Source: an uncultured Granulosicoccaceae bacterium (lineage in GTDB: Bacteria > Pseudomonadota > Gammaproteobacteria > Granulosicoccales > Granulosicoccaceae). From it: 34,752 nucleotides of DNA. The notes beneath the pieces were generated by a model. The model did no database searches, was not told the origin of the DNA, and was given only the letters and a program-made list of their open reading frames with translations. Position numbers and translations under genes: made by a program. Below are positions 24,416-32,582 of the stretch, in pieces. The stretch spans positions 1 to 34,752 of the forward strand of contig CALHNS010000042.1 of assembly GCA_938035125.1 (NCBI GenBank). The letters are read 5' to 3'. The number at the start of each line of letters is the position of its first letter. The first letter of the stretch is position 1.

Positions 24416-24430
24416 ATTTGACATTCAAAT
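24416..24430. promoter_or_regulatory. Candidate ROK operator overlapping the xylF -35
   Basis: The inverted repeat ATTTG-ACATT-CAAAT has perfect 5-bp arms and covers the -35 hexamer of the xylF promoter. Its placement between the ROK regulator and xylF fits a repressor site. An adjacent CACGTG palindrome is at 24408-24413. Confidence 0.4.
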
Positions 24431-24446
24431 CAGCTTGCGTTTTAAT
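24418..24446 (+). promoter_or_regulatory. Sigma-70-like promoter of xylFHG
   Basis: TTGACA (24418-24423, 6/6) and TTTAAT (24441-24446, 5/6) are separated by 17 bp. Transcription would begin near 24453, giving a 5-prime leader of about 54 nt before the xylF ATG. Confidence 0.65.
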
Positions 24447-24506
24447 TATCTCGACAGTCGGGAAAAATACCCCGAGTCGAAACAATACCATACAGAGGAA
24501 TACACG

Positions 24507-25538
24507 ATGAAAGTACTAGCCGGATTGTTGTTGGCAACAACAGCAACAGCTGCACTGATTGCAGGCCCTGCAGTCGCTGCCGATAAGACCATTGGTGTGT
24601 CTTGGTCAAACTTCCAAGAAGAGCGCTGGAAGACTGACGAAGCTTCCATGAAAGAGGCCATTGAAGCCGCTGGTGATAAATACATCTCTGCCGATGCACA
24701 AAATTCTGCTGCTAAGCAATTATCAGATGTTGAGAACTTAATCGCACAAGGCGCTGATGCGCTAATCATCCTAGCGGTTGATTCTGGCGCGGTTGGCCCA
24801 GCAGTTGATGCCGCCGACGCTGAAGGCATTCCAGTCATTGGCTACGATCGTTTGATCGAAGATGATCGTGCGTTCTACATCACATTCGACAACCAAGAAG
24901 TGGGTCGCATGCAAGCACGCGCAGTTCTTGCCGCCCAACCTACCGGTAACTACGCGTTCATCAAAGGTGACAAAGGTGATCCAAACGCTGACTTCTTATT
25001 CGAAGGCATCATGGAAGTATTAAAAGAAGCTATGGATGCTGGAGATATCGTTAACGTAGGTGAAAGCTATACAGACGGCTGGAAGCCGGACAATGCTCAG
25101 AAGAATATGGAACAAATCCTAACGGCTAACGACAACAACGTTGATGCGGTTGTTTCTGAAAACGATGGTATGGCCGGCGGTGTTATTGCAGCACTAGCCT
25201 CTCAAGGTATGGTCGTTCCAGTTTCAGGTCAAGATGGCGATCACGCAGCGCTTAACCGAGTGGCTCGTGGCACACAAACCGTTTCTGTTTGGAAAGATGC
25301 TCGTGAATTAGGCAAAGCAGCGGCGGGTATCGCAGCGGCTATGGCTGATGGTACAGCGGCTGCCGATGTTGAAGGCGCGGTTAAATGGAGTGGTGGAGCA
25401 AATGGCGTTGAAATGAACGCAATTTTTCTAGCCCCCGTAGCGATCACATCAGAAAACTTAGATGTGGTTATCGATGCAGGCTGGATCGAGAAAGAAAAAG
25501 TTTGTGACGGCGCAAGTGATGGCGTATCCGGTTGTTAA
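24507..25538 (+). CDS. xylF: XylF-like sugar-binding protein of ABC importer
   Basis: The ATG at 24507 has GAGGA 7 nt before it and starts a clear signal peptide (cleavage at AVA-ADK, about residue 24); the protein is 343 aa. The body is a periplasmic type-1 sugar-binding protein of the xylose group: TIGVSWSNFQEERWKTDEAS, AKQLSDVENLIAQGADALII, VIGYDRLI, TFDNQEVGRMQA, and YAFIKGDKGDPNADFLFEG. These match XylF, whose ligand is D-xylose. The nearby enzymes resemble tetronate catabolism rather than xylose isomerase, so the true ligand may differ. It is first in the operon, behind a near-consensus promoter. A longer frame from 24435 lacks a ribosome site and a signal peptide start. Confidence 0.88.
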   Translation: MKVLAGLLLATTATAALIAGPAVAADKTIGVSWSNFQEERWKTDEASMKEAIEAAGDKYISADAQNSAAKQLSDVENLIAQGADALIILAVDSGAVGPAVDAADAEGIPVIGYDRLIEDDRAFYITFDNQEVGRMQARAVLAAQPTGNYAFIKGDKGDPNADFLFEGIMEVLKEAMDAGDIVNVGESYTDGWKPDNAQKNMEQILTANDNNVDAVVSENDGMAGGVIAALASQGMVVPVSGQDGDHAALNRVARGTQTVSVWKDARELGKAAAGIAAAMADGTAAADVEGAVKWSGGANGVEMNAIFLAPVAITSENLDVVIDAGWIEKEKVCDGASDGVSGC

Positions 25539-25563
25539 TTGATGTTTGTTAGGTAGTTCTCTT

Positions 25564-25599
25564 GCGATAAGTGAGTGTTTTCACACCCTCTCTTAATCG
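25564..25599 (+). promoter_or_regulatory. Imperfect stem-loop between xylF and xylH
   Basis: CGAT (25565-25568) pairs with ATCG (25596-25599), AAG with CTT, and inner GTG with CAC around a TTTT loop, with an internal loop between. There is no U tract. It could act as a processing or attenuation element to favour xylF over the permease. Confidence 0.3.
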
Positions 25600-25703
25600 T
25601 AAGCCAATCTAATCACGGTTCAAGGATGAGCCGGGTTAGAACGTTTTCCCCATTGATAAACCAACCCCCATTATTCATAAAGTTTCTCTTCCCAAATCAA
25701 GGG

Positions 25704-25748
25704 ATGAGCGAACTTTGTATGACAAATTTACTAGAGACTCTGCTGTGA
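25704..25748 (+). CDS. Possible 14-codon leader ORF before xylH
   Basis: ATG at 25704 opens [14 protein letters not shown] and ends at a TGA that overlaps the GTG start proposed for xylH (GTGA, 25745-25748). Its own ribosome site is poor: AAGGG touches the ATG. If translated it could couple xylH initiation. It could equally be chance, especially if xylH starts upstream at 25715. Confidence 0.2.
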   Translation: MSELCMTNLLETLL

Positions 25749-27064
25749 GTGATAAACCCGCAAATCAAGGCGCTGCTCTTGATGAAAACGAAGGCGCGTT
25801 TACCCGGTTCCTACGTGCAACTGAAATAGACGCTCGACTGCTGGGTATGATTGGTGCGCTGCTAATAATTTGGATCGGCTTTCATTTATACGGCCATTTC
25901 GTCAACGGATTTGCAGCTTTTCTCAAACCGCGCAATCTTTGGAATTTAACCGTTCAAACTTCATCCATCGGTGTTATGGCAACCGGCATGGTGCTCGTTA
26001 TCGTTACACGTCATATTGATTTATCGGTGGGGTCGGTGCTTGGGTTTTGCGCCATGTTCATGGCCATCATGCAAGTATGGGTGCTACCCGACATCCTAGG
26101 TTTAGGTCACCCGATGATTTGGGTTATTGCGGTGTTATGTGGAATTTTGATGGGCACGCTTATCGGTGCGTTTCATGGCTACCTTATCGCCTACTTACAA
26201 ATCCCTGCGTTTATTGTCACCTTAGGTGGGTTGTTAGTTTGGCGCGGGGCAGCGTTTTTATTGGCTCGTGGTGAAACCATTCCACTCGATGATGAAAACT
26301 TTACCAAACTGGGCGGTGGCCCTTACGGCGCGATTGGCGAAACCGCCAGTTGGATAGTCGGCGGTTTGGCCTGTGCTGGCATTTTGTTTTCCATCTGGCA
26401 CAGCCGTCGTCAACGTTTACGTTTTCAGTTTCCTACCAAACCGATGTGGGCAGAGATACTGCTTGCTGTCGTTGGCTGTGGCCTGGCGATTGGATTTGTA
26501 ACGTTGGTTAATTCTCACCCTTGGCCAAAAGGGATTGTTAAAAGAGAAATCGCTGCGGGTAACATTGACCCTAATGGGGATCTATTTATCTCTCACGGAT
26601 TTGCAATCCCTGTGTTGATTCTGTTGGCGGTTGGTATTGCTATGACCTTTTTAGCCACCCGCACCCGCTTTGGCCGATACGTGTTTGCTATTGGAGGCAA
26701 CCCTGAAGCTGCAGAACTGGCGGGCATCAATGTTAAGTGGGTGACATTAAAAATCTTTGCACTAATGGGTGCACTAACTGGCTTAGCAGCCGTTATTGCC
26801 AGTGCACGATTAAACTCTGCAACCAACGCACTAGGCACCTTTGATGAACTGTATGTTATCGCCGCAGCTGTTATAGGCGGCACCTCCCTTGCCGGCGGTT
26901 TGGGGACCATCTATGGCGCTATCTTAGGTGCTGTGGTTATGCAATCACTGCAAACCGGCATGGTGTTAATCGGGTTTGATGCCGCGATACAACAAATGGT
27001 GGTGGGCATTGTCTTAGTGTTAGCGGTATTTCTAGATACACTTTACCGTAGACGTTCGGACTAA
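25745..27064 (+). CDS. xylH: XylH-like permease of ABC sugar importer
   Basis: From the GTG at 25745 the protein is 439 aa (MSDKPANQ...); a TTG at 25715 would add ten residues and has GGGA about 10 nt upstream, so the start is unsettled. It is a polytopic membrane protein of the BPD/ribose-xylose type, about ten to twelve helices. Characteristic parts are [20 protein letters not shown] (near 90), [20 protein letters not shown], and the C-terminal region from [20 protein letters not shown] through [20 protein letters not shown]. This is normal length for XylH, which forms the channel for the sugar delivered by XylF. It is followed 14 nt later by the ATPase gene. Confidence 0.88.
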   Translation: MSDKPANQGAALDENEGAFTRFLRATEIDARLLGMIGALLIIWIGFHLYGHFVNGFAAFLKPRNLWNLTVQTSSIGVMATGMVLVIVTRHIDLSVGSVLGFCAMFMAIMQVWVLPDILGLGHPMIWVIAVLCGILMGTLIGAFHGYLIAYLQIPAFIVTLGGLLVWRGAAFLLARGETIPLDDENFTKLGGGPYGAIGETASWIVGGLACAGILFSIWHSRRQRLRFQFPTKPMWAEILLAVVGCGLAIGFVTLVNSHPWPKGIVKREIAAGNIDPNGDLFISHGFAIPVLILLAVGIAMTFLATRTRFGRYVFAIGGNPEAAELAGINVKWVTLKIFALMGALTGLAAVIASARLNSATNALGTFDELYVIAAAVIGGTSLAGGLGTIYGAILGAVVMQSLQTGMVLIGFDAAIQQMVVGIVLVLAVFLDTLYRRRSD

Positions 27065-27078
27065 CTAGGGGCGCAAGC

Positions 27079-27885
27079 ATGAGCACAGCAAACGTACAAA
27101 ACATCAAAGCCGAACCCTTGGTAGAACTGAAAAACCTATCCATATCATTCGGCGGCATAAAGGCTGTTGATAATGCCTCAATGGAATTAATGCCTGGTGA
27201 AGTGGTTGGCCTTCTAGGTCACAACGGCGCAGGAAAATCCACACTCATAAAAATTCTTTCAGGCGCTTATAAGCGTGATGACGGAGAGATTTTTATTGAC
27301 GGTGAAAAGGCCACCATCAACAACCCAAGAGATGCGAAAGCCTATGGCATTGAAACGATTTATCAAACTTTAGCCGTTGCTGACAACGTTGATGCAGCCG
27401 CAAATTTATACTTAGGCCGTGAGTTGCAAACTAGCTGGGGAACCTTAGACGATGTGGCCATGGAAGCTGAAGCCCGAAAAGTCATGGGCCGATTAAACCC
27501 CAACTTCCAGCGTTTTAAAGAACCTGTGAAAAAACTCTCGGGTGGGCAACGCCAATCGGTGGCAATTGCTCGCGCCATTTTATTTAATGCGCGCATTCTT
27601 ATCATGGACGAACCCACAGCAGCCTTAGGGCCGCAAGAAACAGCGCAAGTGGCCGAATTAATTCACCAACTAAAAAAAGAAGGCATTGGCATATTCTTAA
27701 TTAGCCATGACATTCACGATGTGTTTGATCTAGCTGACCGTGTAACGGTAATGAAAAATGGCCAGATCGTTGGGCATGCTAAAACTGAAGACGTTACCAA
27801 AGATGAGGTACTGGGTATGATCATATTGGGTAAATGCCCCACTAAAGCCATACCGGGCCCTGGTGCTATGGAAGAGTCTGATTAA
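27079..27885 (+). CDS. xylG: Sugar ABC ATPase, single-domain XylG-like
   Basis: The protein is 268 aa. It carries Walker [10 protein letters not shown] (47-55), signature LSGGQ (153-157), Walker B ILIMDEP (D177, E178) and the switch His in LISHD. E. coli XylG has two ATPase domains in about 513 aa; here there is only one, so two copies would pair on XylH. Single-domain forms occur in many proteobacterial sugar systems of the xylose/fructose type (FrcA-like). The last 20 bp overlap the convergent isomerase gene. No second ATPase domain lies downstream in this window, so the short length is not a truncation with a remnant. Confidence 0.88.
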   Translation: MSTANVQNIKAEPLVELKNLSISFGGIKAVDNASMELMPGEVVGLLGHNGAGKSTLIKILSGAYKRDDGEIFIDGEKATINNPRDAKAYGIETIYQTLAVADNVDAAANLYLGRELQTSWGTLDDVAMEAEARKVMGRLNPNFQRFKEPVKKLSGGQRQSVAIARAILFNARILIMDEPTAALGPQETAQVAELIHQLKKEGIGIFLISHDIHDVFDLADRVTVMKNGQIVGHAKTEDVTKDEVLGMIILGKCPTKAIPGPGAMEESD

Positions 27886-28642
27886 CAGACGATAACCAAA
27901 CAAGACCTTCATCGGTGGTTGTGCGTGGTTTGTATTCAGCCCCGATGTAACCGGTGTAACCCATTTTATCTATCGCTTTGCAAATTTGTGGGTAGTTAAG
28001 TTCTCCTGCATCTGGCTCACCCCGATCGGGTACGGCGGCAATTTGAATATGCCCCACGAGCGCTAAGTGCTTTTGCAAACGATTAAGTAAATCGCCTTGC
28101 ATGATTTGCACGTGATAACAATCAAACATTAATTTCACATTAGGTTTGCCTACAGCTGAAATAATGGACGCTGCTTGCTCCACTTCATTTAAAAAATAAC
28201 CTGGGATGTCTCGGGTGTTAATAGGTTCTATCACGATTCCCATGGAATGCTCGCCAGCACGCATCGCTGCATACTGTAAATTTTTTATGAACACAGCTTG
28301 TGCTTCTTCTCCCTGTGCAACACCACTCATCACATGCACAACCGAGCAATCTAGTTCCGCACCATAAGCGATCGCTTGATCAATAGTTTCTCGCGCTTCA
28401 GGTTCTCGCCCTGGCACAGCAGAAAGCCCAGCCTCCCCTGCCGACACATCACCGCGCAGAGTATTCAAACCTAACATCGGTAAGTTCGCTTGAGTGAGTG
28501 CGGCTTTGACATCCGCTACCGGAACGTCATATGGCCAATGACATTCCACCGCGCTAAAACCCGCAGCTTTTGCCTTCGCAATCGCATCAACCAGTTCGTA
28601 TTCAGTCCAAAGAAAACCTAAATTTGCAGAAAACTTAGCCAT
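27866..28642 (-). CDS. Hydroxypyruvate-isomerase-like (OtnI/Hyi) protein
   Basis: From the ATG at 28642 it is 258 aa, of the xylose-isomerase-like TIM-barrel fold. Family motifs are [40 protein letters not shown] and [13 protein letters not shown]. Acidic residues E139 (IEP) and E236 (GAEYKP), with D174 and H177 in MFDCYH, correspond to the metal and catalytic set of Hyi. Hyi converts hydroxypyruvate to tartronate semialdehyde; OtnI isomerises 2-oxo-tetronate. Its start shares one base with the preceding stop (TGATG), so it is translationally coupled to the aldolase-like gene. The pairing favours a tetronate-type pathway. Confidence 0.8.
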   Translation of the reverse strand: MAKFSANLGFLWTEYELVDAIAKAKAAGFSAVECHWPYDVPVADVKAALTQANLPMLGLNTLRGDVSAGEAGLSAVPGREPEARETIDQAIAYGAELDCSVVHVMSGVAQGEEAQAVFIKNLQYAAMRAGEHSMGIVIEPINTRDIPGYFLNEVEQAASIISAVGKPNVKLMFDCYHVQIMQGDLLNRLQKHLALVGHIQIAAVPDRGEPDAGELNYPQICKAIDKMGYTGYIGAEYKPRTTTDEGLVWLSSVNQTLP

Positions 28643-29286
28643 CAATCCCACTCAACCTTGAACGCAGAAACCACCTGACTCACTTGACTGCTTGTCAGAG
28701 AATTTATCGGCTGACCACGTAGTAATAACGCCAACTTTGATGTTTCTTCTAATTCTTCTACCGCATAAACGGCAGACTCTAAATCTTTACCGGCGACCAC
28801 AGGCCCATGGTTCGCAAGCATCACTGCAGAGCGCTTTCCCGCTAACCCACGAATCGCTGTCCCCATGGCCGGATCACCGGGAACGTAAAAAGGCAATAGC
28901 GACACTTTGCCCAGCTTCATTACCGAATAGGCCGTAAGCGGTGGTAAAAAATTATCGGCATCATGCCCTGGTATCAGAGAGTAAGCCACTGAATGCGTAG
29001 AGTGTAAGTGCACAACCGCACCCGCCGTGGAGCGAGTGTCATAAAACGCGCTGTGGATAGGCATCTCTTTAGTGGGTTGCAACCCCGACACATGCACACC
29101 CTTAGCATCAAAACGAGAAAGCTCTGCAGGGTCAAGATGCCCAAATGAGGTGCCTGTTGGAGAAACCAATAAACCACCATCAGGCGTACGAACCGAAATA
29201 TTGCCCGTATTCCCGCCAGTTAGGCCTCGATCGTATAAACTTTTTGCAAAACCACACAGCTGCTCTCGCAAATGCACGTCGCCCAT
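28642..29286 (-). CDS. Class II aldolase/adducin-family (OtnC-like) protein
   Basis: The start at 29286 is chosen because GAGG lies 6 nt upstream; ATGs at 29298 and 29301 are earlier options. The protein is 214 aa, normal for this family. The zinc and catalytic residues of L-fuculose-phosphate aldolase (Glu73, His92, His94, His155) correspond to E74, H93, H95 and H160 here (TKEMPIH, VVHLHSTHS, LANHGPVV). The GNTGNISVR and SPTGTSFGHL phosphate loops are also present. OtnC decarboxylates 3-oxo-tetronate 4-phosphate; other members cleave sugar phosphates. The neighbouring isomerase makes an OtnC role likely. The DUF1537 kinase that normally completes the pathway is not in the window. Confidence 0.8.
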   Translation of the reverse strand: MGDVHLREQLCGFAKSLYDRGLTGGNTGNISVRTPDGGLLVSPTGTSFGHLDPAELSRFDAKGVHVSGLQPTKEMPIHSAFYDTRSTAGAVVHLHSTHSVAYSLIPGHDADNFLPPLTAYSVMKLGKVSLLPFYVPGDPAMGTAIRGLAGKRSAVMLANHGPVVAGKDLESAVYAVEELEETSKLALLLRGQPINSLTSSQVSQVVSAFKVEWD

Positions 29287-29305
29287 CAAACACCTCATCA
29301 TTGGT

Positions 29306-29322
29306 TGGTACCACTAGTATAC
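29306..29322. promoter_or_regulatory. Paired GTxxAC palindromes upstream of the aldolase gene
   Basis: TGGTACCA (29306-29313) is a perfect palindrome and GTATAC (29317-29322) follows 3 bp later. GntR-type regulators often use GT-N(0-3)-AC palindromes. The site is 20 bp upstream of the aldolase start (minus) and 69 bp upstream of the MoxR gene. Confidence 0.3.
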
Positions 29323-29390
29323 CGTTCGAGCCATACTGCACGTAAGACTATACTGACCCGAAGTATCAGCTGGCAAAAAACGGCTAAATC

Positions 29391-30290
29391 ATGACAGACC
29401 CCATTGACCCACAAGTTACACTGCGTGATCAGCTGCGCGAAACTGGCTACATCGCAGACCCTGCCTTAGTATCCAGCCTGCATTTAATGCGCGTGCTTGA
29501 AAAACCCTTACTTATCGAAGGTGAAGCAGGCGTGGGGAAAACGGATGTGGCAAAATCGCTCGCTGCGATACATCATGCCCCGCTGCTGCGGCTTCAATGC
29601 TACGAGGGTTTAGATGCTCATCACGCGCTATACGATTGGGATTACAAACGACAGTTGTTGGCTATTCAATTAGCGGGAAAGCAATTATCCAATTCAAATT
29701 CGGCGGAATTAAAAAGCGCTGTTTATAGCGATGAGTATTTACTGCAACGCCCCTTGCTCGCAGCCATTCGATCACCAGAACCTGTGGTGCTATTGATTGA
29801 CGAGGTAGATCGGGCAGACGAAGAATTTGAAGCCTTGTTATTGGAAGTGCTATCAGATTTTCAAATCAGTGTGCCAGAACTTGGTACTTACACCGCCATT
29901 CATCGCCCCTTAGTGGTATTAACATCAAACGGGGTTCGAGAAATCAGCGATGCATTGCGGCGACGCTGCTTGTACCACTACGTGGATTACCCTAGCGCAG
30001 CAGCTGAACTGAATATTGTTAAAGCACGTTTGCCAGAACTATCACAAGCATTAGCGCATCAAGTAGTGAACTATGTACAAACTTTACGACAATCTCAGCT
30101 GCGTAAAACACCCGGTGTTGCCGAAACTTTAGATTGGGCAGCGGCCTTAATCGGCTTAGGAATAAACGATTTAACCGACAATTCAGACGCGATTGAAAAC
30201 ACCTTAACGTGTTTACTAAAAACACGTGAAGACAGAGACTTCGTGTTGCGCACAAAAAATAATACACAAAACGATGCCAACTCACCCTGA
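29391..30290 (+). CDS. MoxR-family AAA ATPase
   Basis: The protein is 299 aa with one AAA domain. Walker A is GEAGVGKT (44-51) and Walker B LLIDEVDRAD (D137, E138). Sensor-1-like LTSNG and the ALRRRCLYHYVDYP arginine-finger region are in order. The last part (about 215-280) is helical. It matches the CoxD/MoxR-type chaperone ATPases that act with a VWA partner to insert metal or assemble an enzyme. The next gene overlaps it by 17 bp and encodes that VWA partner. No Cox or methanol-dehydrogenase genes are nearby, so the client is unknown. No strong ribosome site is seen before the ATG. Confidence 0.88.
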   Translation: MTDPIDPQVTLRDQLRETGYIADPALVSSLHLMRVLEKPLLIEGEAGVGKTDVAKSLAAIHHAPLLRLQCYEGLDAHHALYDWDYKRQLLAIQLAGKQLSNSNSAELKSAVYSDEYLLQRPLLAAIRSPEPVVLLIDEVDRADEEFEALLLEVLSDFQISVPELGTYTAIHRPLVVLTSNGVREISDALRRRCLYHYVDYPSAAAELNIVKARLPELSQALAHQVVNYVQTLRQSQLRKTPGVAETLDWAAALIGLGINDLTDNSDAIENTLTCLLKTREDRDFVLRTKNNTQNDANSP

Positions 30291-31422
30291 GCTGCCAATT
30301 CATCAAGATACCGTGCTTGAGCGTTTAGGCGGGTTTATAACGCTACTAAGACAAGAACGTTTTTTGTGTGACACCTCATCAACCTTAAATGCATTGCAGG
30401 TGGCTACCTCAGGCTACATTGAGCATCGTTTGCAATTGCGCATGGGCCTAAGAGCTTGTTTATGTCATTCAAAAGACGAATGGATTCGTTTCGATGAATT
30501 GTTTAATTTTTATTGGCGCAGCACCTATTCAGATACTGAAAACAATCATTCAAACAACAACGACAACAATCAACCACCAGAAGAATCTTCTCGCAATCGA
30601 CTGATCGGTTTCTCAGCCTCATCAGATGATCAGGATCTTGATAAGAATATAACCGGCGCTGGCGATTTCAAATCAATATCATTGGCAGATTTTCGCTTTG
30701 TTTTCGACAAACAACAAATGCAGCACATCGAAACGCTGGTGGATTCGTTAAGCCAACGAATGCGACGTGAAAGACGTAGACGGATGAAACCATCACACAC
30801 CGGCAGCCAATTAGATTTACGCCGAAGCCAACAAAGAGCCTTAGCAACAGGGGGCACCTTACGCGAACTTACCTACCGTAAACCTATTAAAAGATTACCC
30901 TCGTTCGTTTTGTTACTGGATGTCAGCCAATCGATGGAGGTGTATTCCAAATTGTTTTTGCGTTTCACTCGGCAACTGATGAGTGAATTCGATCGATCCA
31001 GTGCTTATGCCTTTAACACCGAACTTTTTCCACTTGGCACAGGCAGTCGCCGATTAAGTGAAAACGATTTCGAATTAGCCATGAACGAGTACAACAAGGG
31101 TTGGCTCGGGGGTACGCGCATTGCAGATTGCTTCAACGTATTTAATAACGGTTTTGGCAAACACGCCATAACATCCAAAACCACACTGGTAATATTCAGC
31201 GATGGATACGACACCGCAAAGCCTGAAAAATTAATCCCTGAAATGGAAACGCTGCAAAGGCGGGCCCGCCGTGTTGTTTGGGTGAACCCACTATTGGGGC
31301 GATTTGAAGAAAATGAAATTGACCCTAAGATGGATCCATTGCAGCCGTTTATCGATAATTATTGCAGCGGGCATAACTTAGCGGCCTTGAAAGAGCTGGG
31401 CCAAGTGCTCACATCATCGTGA
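30274..31422 (+). CDS. CoxE-like VWA protein, partner of MoxR ATPase
   Basis: From the ATG at 30274 it is 382 aa. The N-terminal 80 residues are helical (TVLERLGGFITLLRQERFL). An Asn/Asp-rich linker covers about 88-115. A basic segment (RMRRERRRRMKPSHTGSQLD) leads to the VWA domain at about 205-375 with a complete metal site: LDVSQSM (D216, S218, S220), GGTR (T281) and FSDGYDT (D310). CoxE-like proteins work with MoxR-type ATPases as a cytoplasmic chaperone pair. There is no signal or membrane segment. The 17-bp overlap with the ATPase gene implies coupled production. Confidence 0.85.
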   Translation: MPTHPELPIHQDTVLERLGGFITLLRQERFLCDTSSTLNALQVATSGYIEHRLQLRMGLRACLCHSKDEWIRFDELFNFYWRSTYSDTENNHSNNNDNNQPPEESSRNRLIGFSASSDDQDLDKNITGAGDFKSISLADFRFVFDKQQMQHIETLVDSLSQRMRRERRRRMKPSHTGSQLDLRRSQQRALATGGTLRELTYRKPIKRLPSFVLLLDVSQSMEVYSKLFLRFTRQLMSEFDRSSAYAFNTELFPLGTGSRRLSENDFELAMNEYNKGWLGGTRIADCFNVFNNGFGKHAITSKTTLVIFSDGYDTAKPEKLIPEMETLQRRARRVVWVNPLLGRFEENEIDPKMDPLQPFIDNYCSGHNLAALKELGQVLTSS

Positions 31423-31486
31423 GTTTGCCTATTTCACGGCAGGCGTAAAAAATGACGGCGTTCGAAATACAAATTTAAACGAAAAA

Positions 31487-31516
31487 AAACCCCACCAAAA
31501 CTTCTAGGCGGGGTTT
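31487..31516 (-). terminator. Intrinsic terminator of proX
   Basis: On the minus strand AAACCCCGCC pairs with GGTGGGGTTT (one G-U pair) and is followed by a run of Ts through 31482. This is a classic Rho-independent terminator, 30 bp past the proX stop. The plus strand side has no T run. Confidence 0.85.
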
Positions 31517-31545
31517 CCCGACTTACCGGATGTAACGGACTTAAC

Positions 31546-32493
31546 TTACTGTATCCAGCCGTTTACGATATCCATGTTAGCTTCAACCCAGCTTTCAGCA
31601 ACATCAGCAGGATCTTCGCCTTCACTTTTGATTTCCAGAATCCATTGGTTAATGGTGGCTGGATCAAGCTGTACCTGAGATAGCATTTTTGCTACCGGAG
31701 GGTTGCGTTCTTGAAGTGACTTTGAAAACGCGATGTAGATAAGTGCGTCTTTGTTTTCACAGCTAAACGTAGATGACTCTAACCAATCTTCTTCGTCCAG
31801 CTTAAGGTCTTCACAACCTTCAGTTCTTGCCGCTTCTGATAACGAGCTTAAGTCGTATTCAGCGTGTACAGCTTCTGGTGTCCAGTAATAGAAAAGAACA
31901 GGCTCTTCTGCTGTGATGTTACCTTTTAGCTGAGCAAGGAAAGTATCTTGAGGAACTAATACTGGCTCCCAAAGATCTTCAAGCCCGTAGCTTTTAAATT
32001 TAACTTGCCACATTTTAGTGGAAGCCCAATCGGGTGCACCTGCCCAGTACTCGCCTTTACCATCGCCATCTTTATCGAACATGGCTGCAATTTCCGGATT
32101 GGCTAAATCGTCAAAAGAACTAACTTTATCAGCCATGTATGTGGGCACGTACATCATCTGTGTACCTGCATACGGCTGATTGACTAATACTGACTCAGCA
32201 CCATCAACGTACTTATCCCAAACCACTTGACGATTAGGCATCCAAAGATCGGTGTACACATCGGCAGAACCATCACCTTTATCCATGCCTTCAGCAACGA
32301 TGTTGCCATCTGAAAGACCGTTAATAATTTCGGCTTCAGAATCCATTGGGCCATTAATAACAGCCGACAACACATGCCCAATTACTTTTGCGCCAGTCCA
32401 GCTCAGATCTGAAATAGCGACTTTATCTTGCGCTTGTACAGTGGTAGCAGAAGCTAACATTGCAGCGGCCAGTAAACAACGTTTTACAGTCAT
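31546..32493 (-). CDS. proX: Glycine betaine/proline-type substrate-binding protein
   Basis: The protein is 315 aa with signal peptide MTVKRCLLAAAMLASATTVQAQ. The ATG has GAGGA 6 nt upstream. The body follows the OpuAC/ProX type-2 fold: AISDLSWTGAKVIGHVLSAV, GDGSADVYTDLWMPNRQVVW, and YYWTPEAVHAEYDLSSL, with Trp and Tyr residues of the kind that cage quaternary ammonium groups. Conserved Cys in EGCEDL and TFSCENKD may form a disulfide. Compatible solutes such as glycine betaine, choline or related compounds are plausible ligands. It is last in the operon and ends at a strong terminator. An inverted repeat and a possible -10 box precede it. Confidence 0.87.
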   Translation of the reverse strand: MTVKRCLLAAAMLASATTVQAQDKVAISDLSWTGAKVIGHVLSAVINGPMDSEAEIINGLSDGNIVAEGMDKGDGSADVYTDLWMPNRQVVWDKYVDGAESVLVNQPYAGTQMMYVPTYMADKVSSFDDLANPEIAAMFDKDGDGKGEYWAGAPDWASTKMWQVKFKSYGLEDLWEPVLVPQDTFLAQLKGNITAEEPVLFYYWTPEAVHAEYDLSSLSEAARTEGCEDLKLDEEDWLESSTFSCENKDALIYIAFSKSLQERNPPVAKMLSQVQLDPATINQWILEIKSEGEDPADVAESWVEANMDIVNGWIQ

Positions 32494-32520
32494 AACAACT
32501 CCTCGTTTTAAAATGAACCT

Positions 32521-32546
32521 TTAGAAACACATGAATGTGTTGCTAA
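32521..32546. repeat. 26-bp inverted repeat between proW and proX
   Basis: The arms TTAGaAACACAT (32521-32532) and ATGTGTTgCTAA (32535-32546) flank a 2-bp centre. Eleven of twelve positions pair. It lies in the 5-prime region of proX and could be an operator or an mRNA hairpin. A smaller hairpin, GGTGG-TTAC-CCACC, is at 32554-32567. Confidence 0.6.
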
Positions 32547-32568
32547 GGATATTGGTGGTTACCCACCT

Positions 32569-32574
32569 ATTATA
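32569..32574 (-). promoter_or_regulatory. Possible internal promoter -10 box for proX
   Basis: A perfect TATAAT occurs on the minus strand just after the proW stop. No good -35 hexamer is found 16-18 bp upstream, so the promoter is weak or regulated, if real. Confidence 0.3.
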
Positions 32575-32582
32575 TGACCAAC

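Noticed and set aside
24446..24838. 130-codon open frame on the minus strand inside xylF
   Set aside because: It is antisense to a well-supported signal peptide and binding-protein domain; there is no homology sense or start signal.
27079..27885. xylG truncated by mutation
   Set aside because: The single ATPase domain has a complete motif set and a normal end; the downstream DNA encodes another protein on the other strand, and single-domain forms are known.
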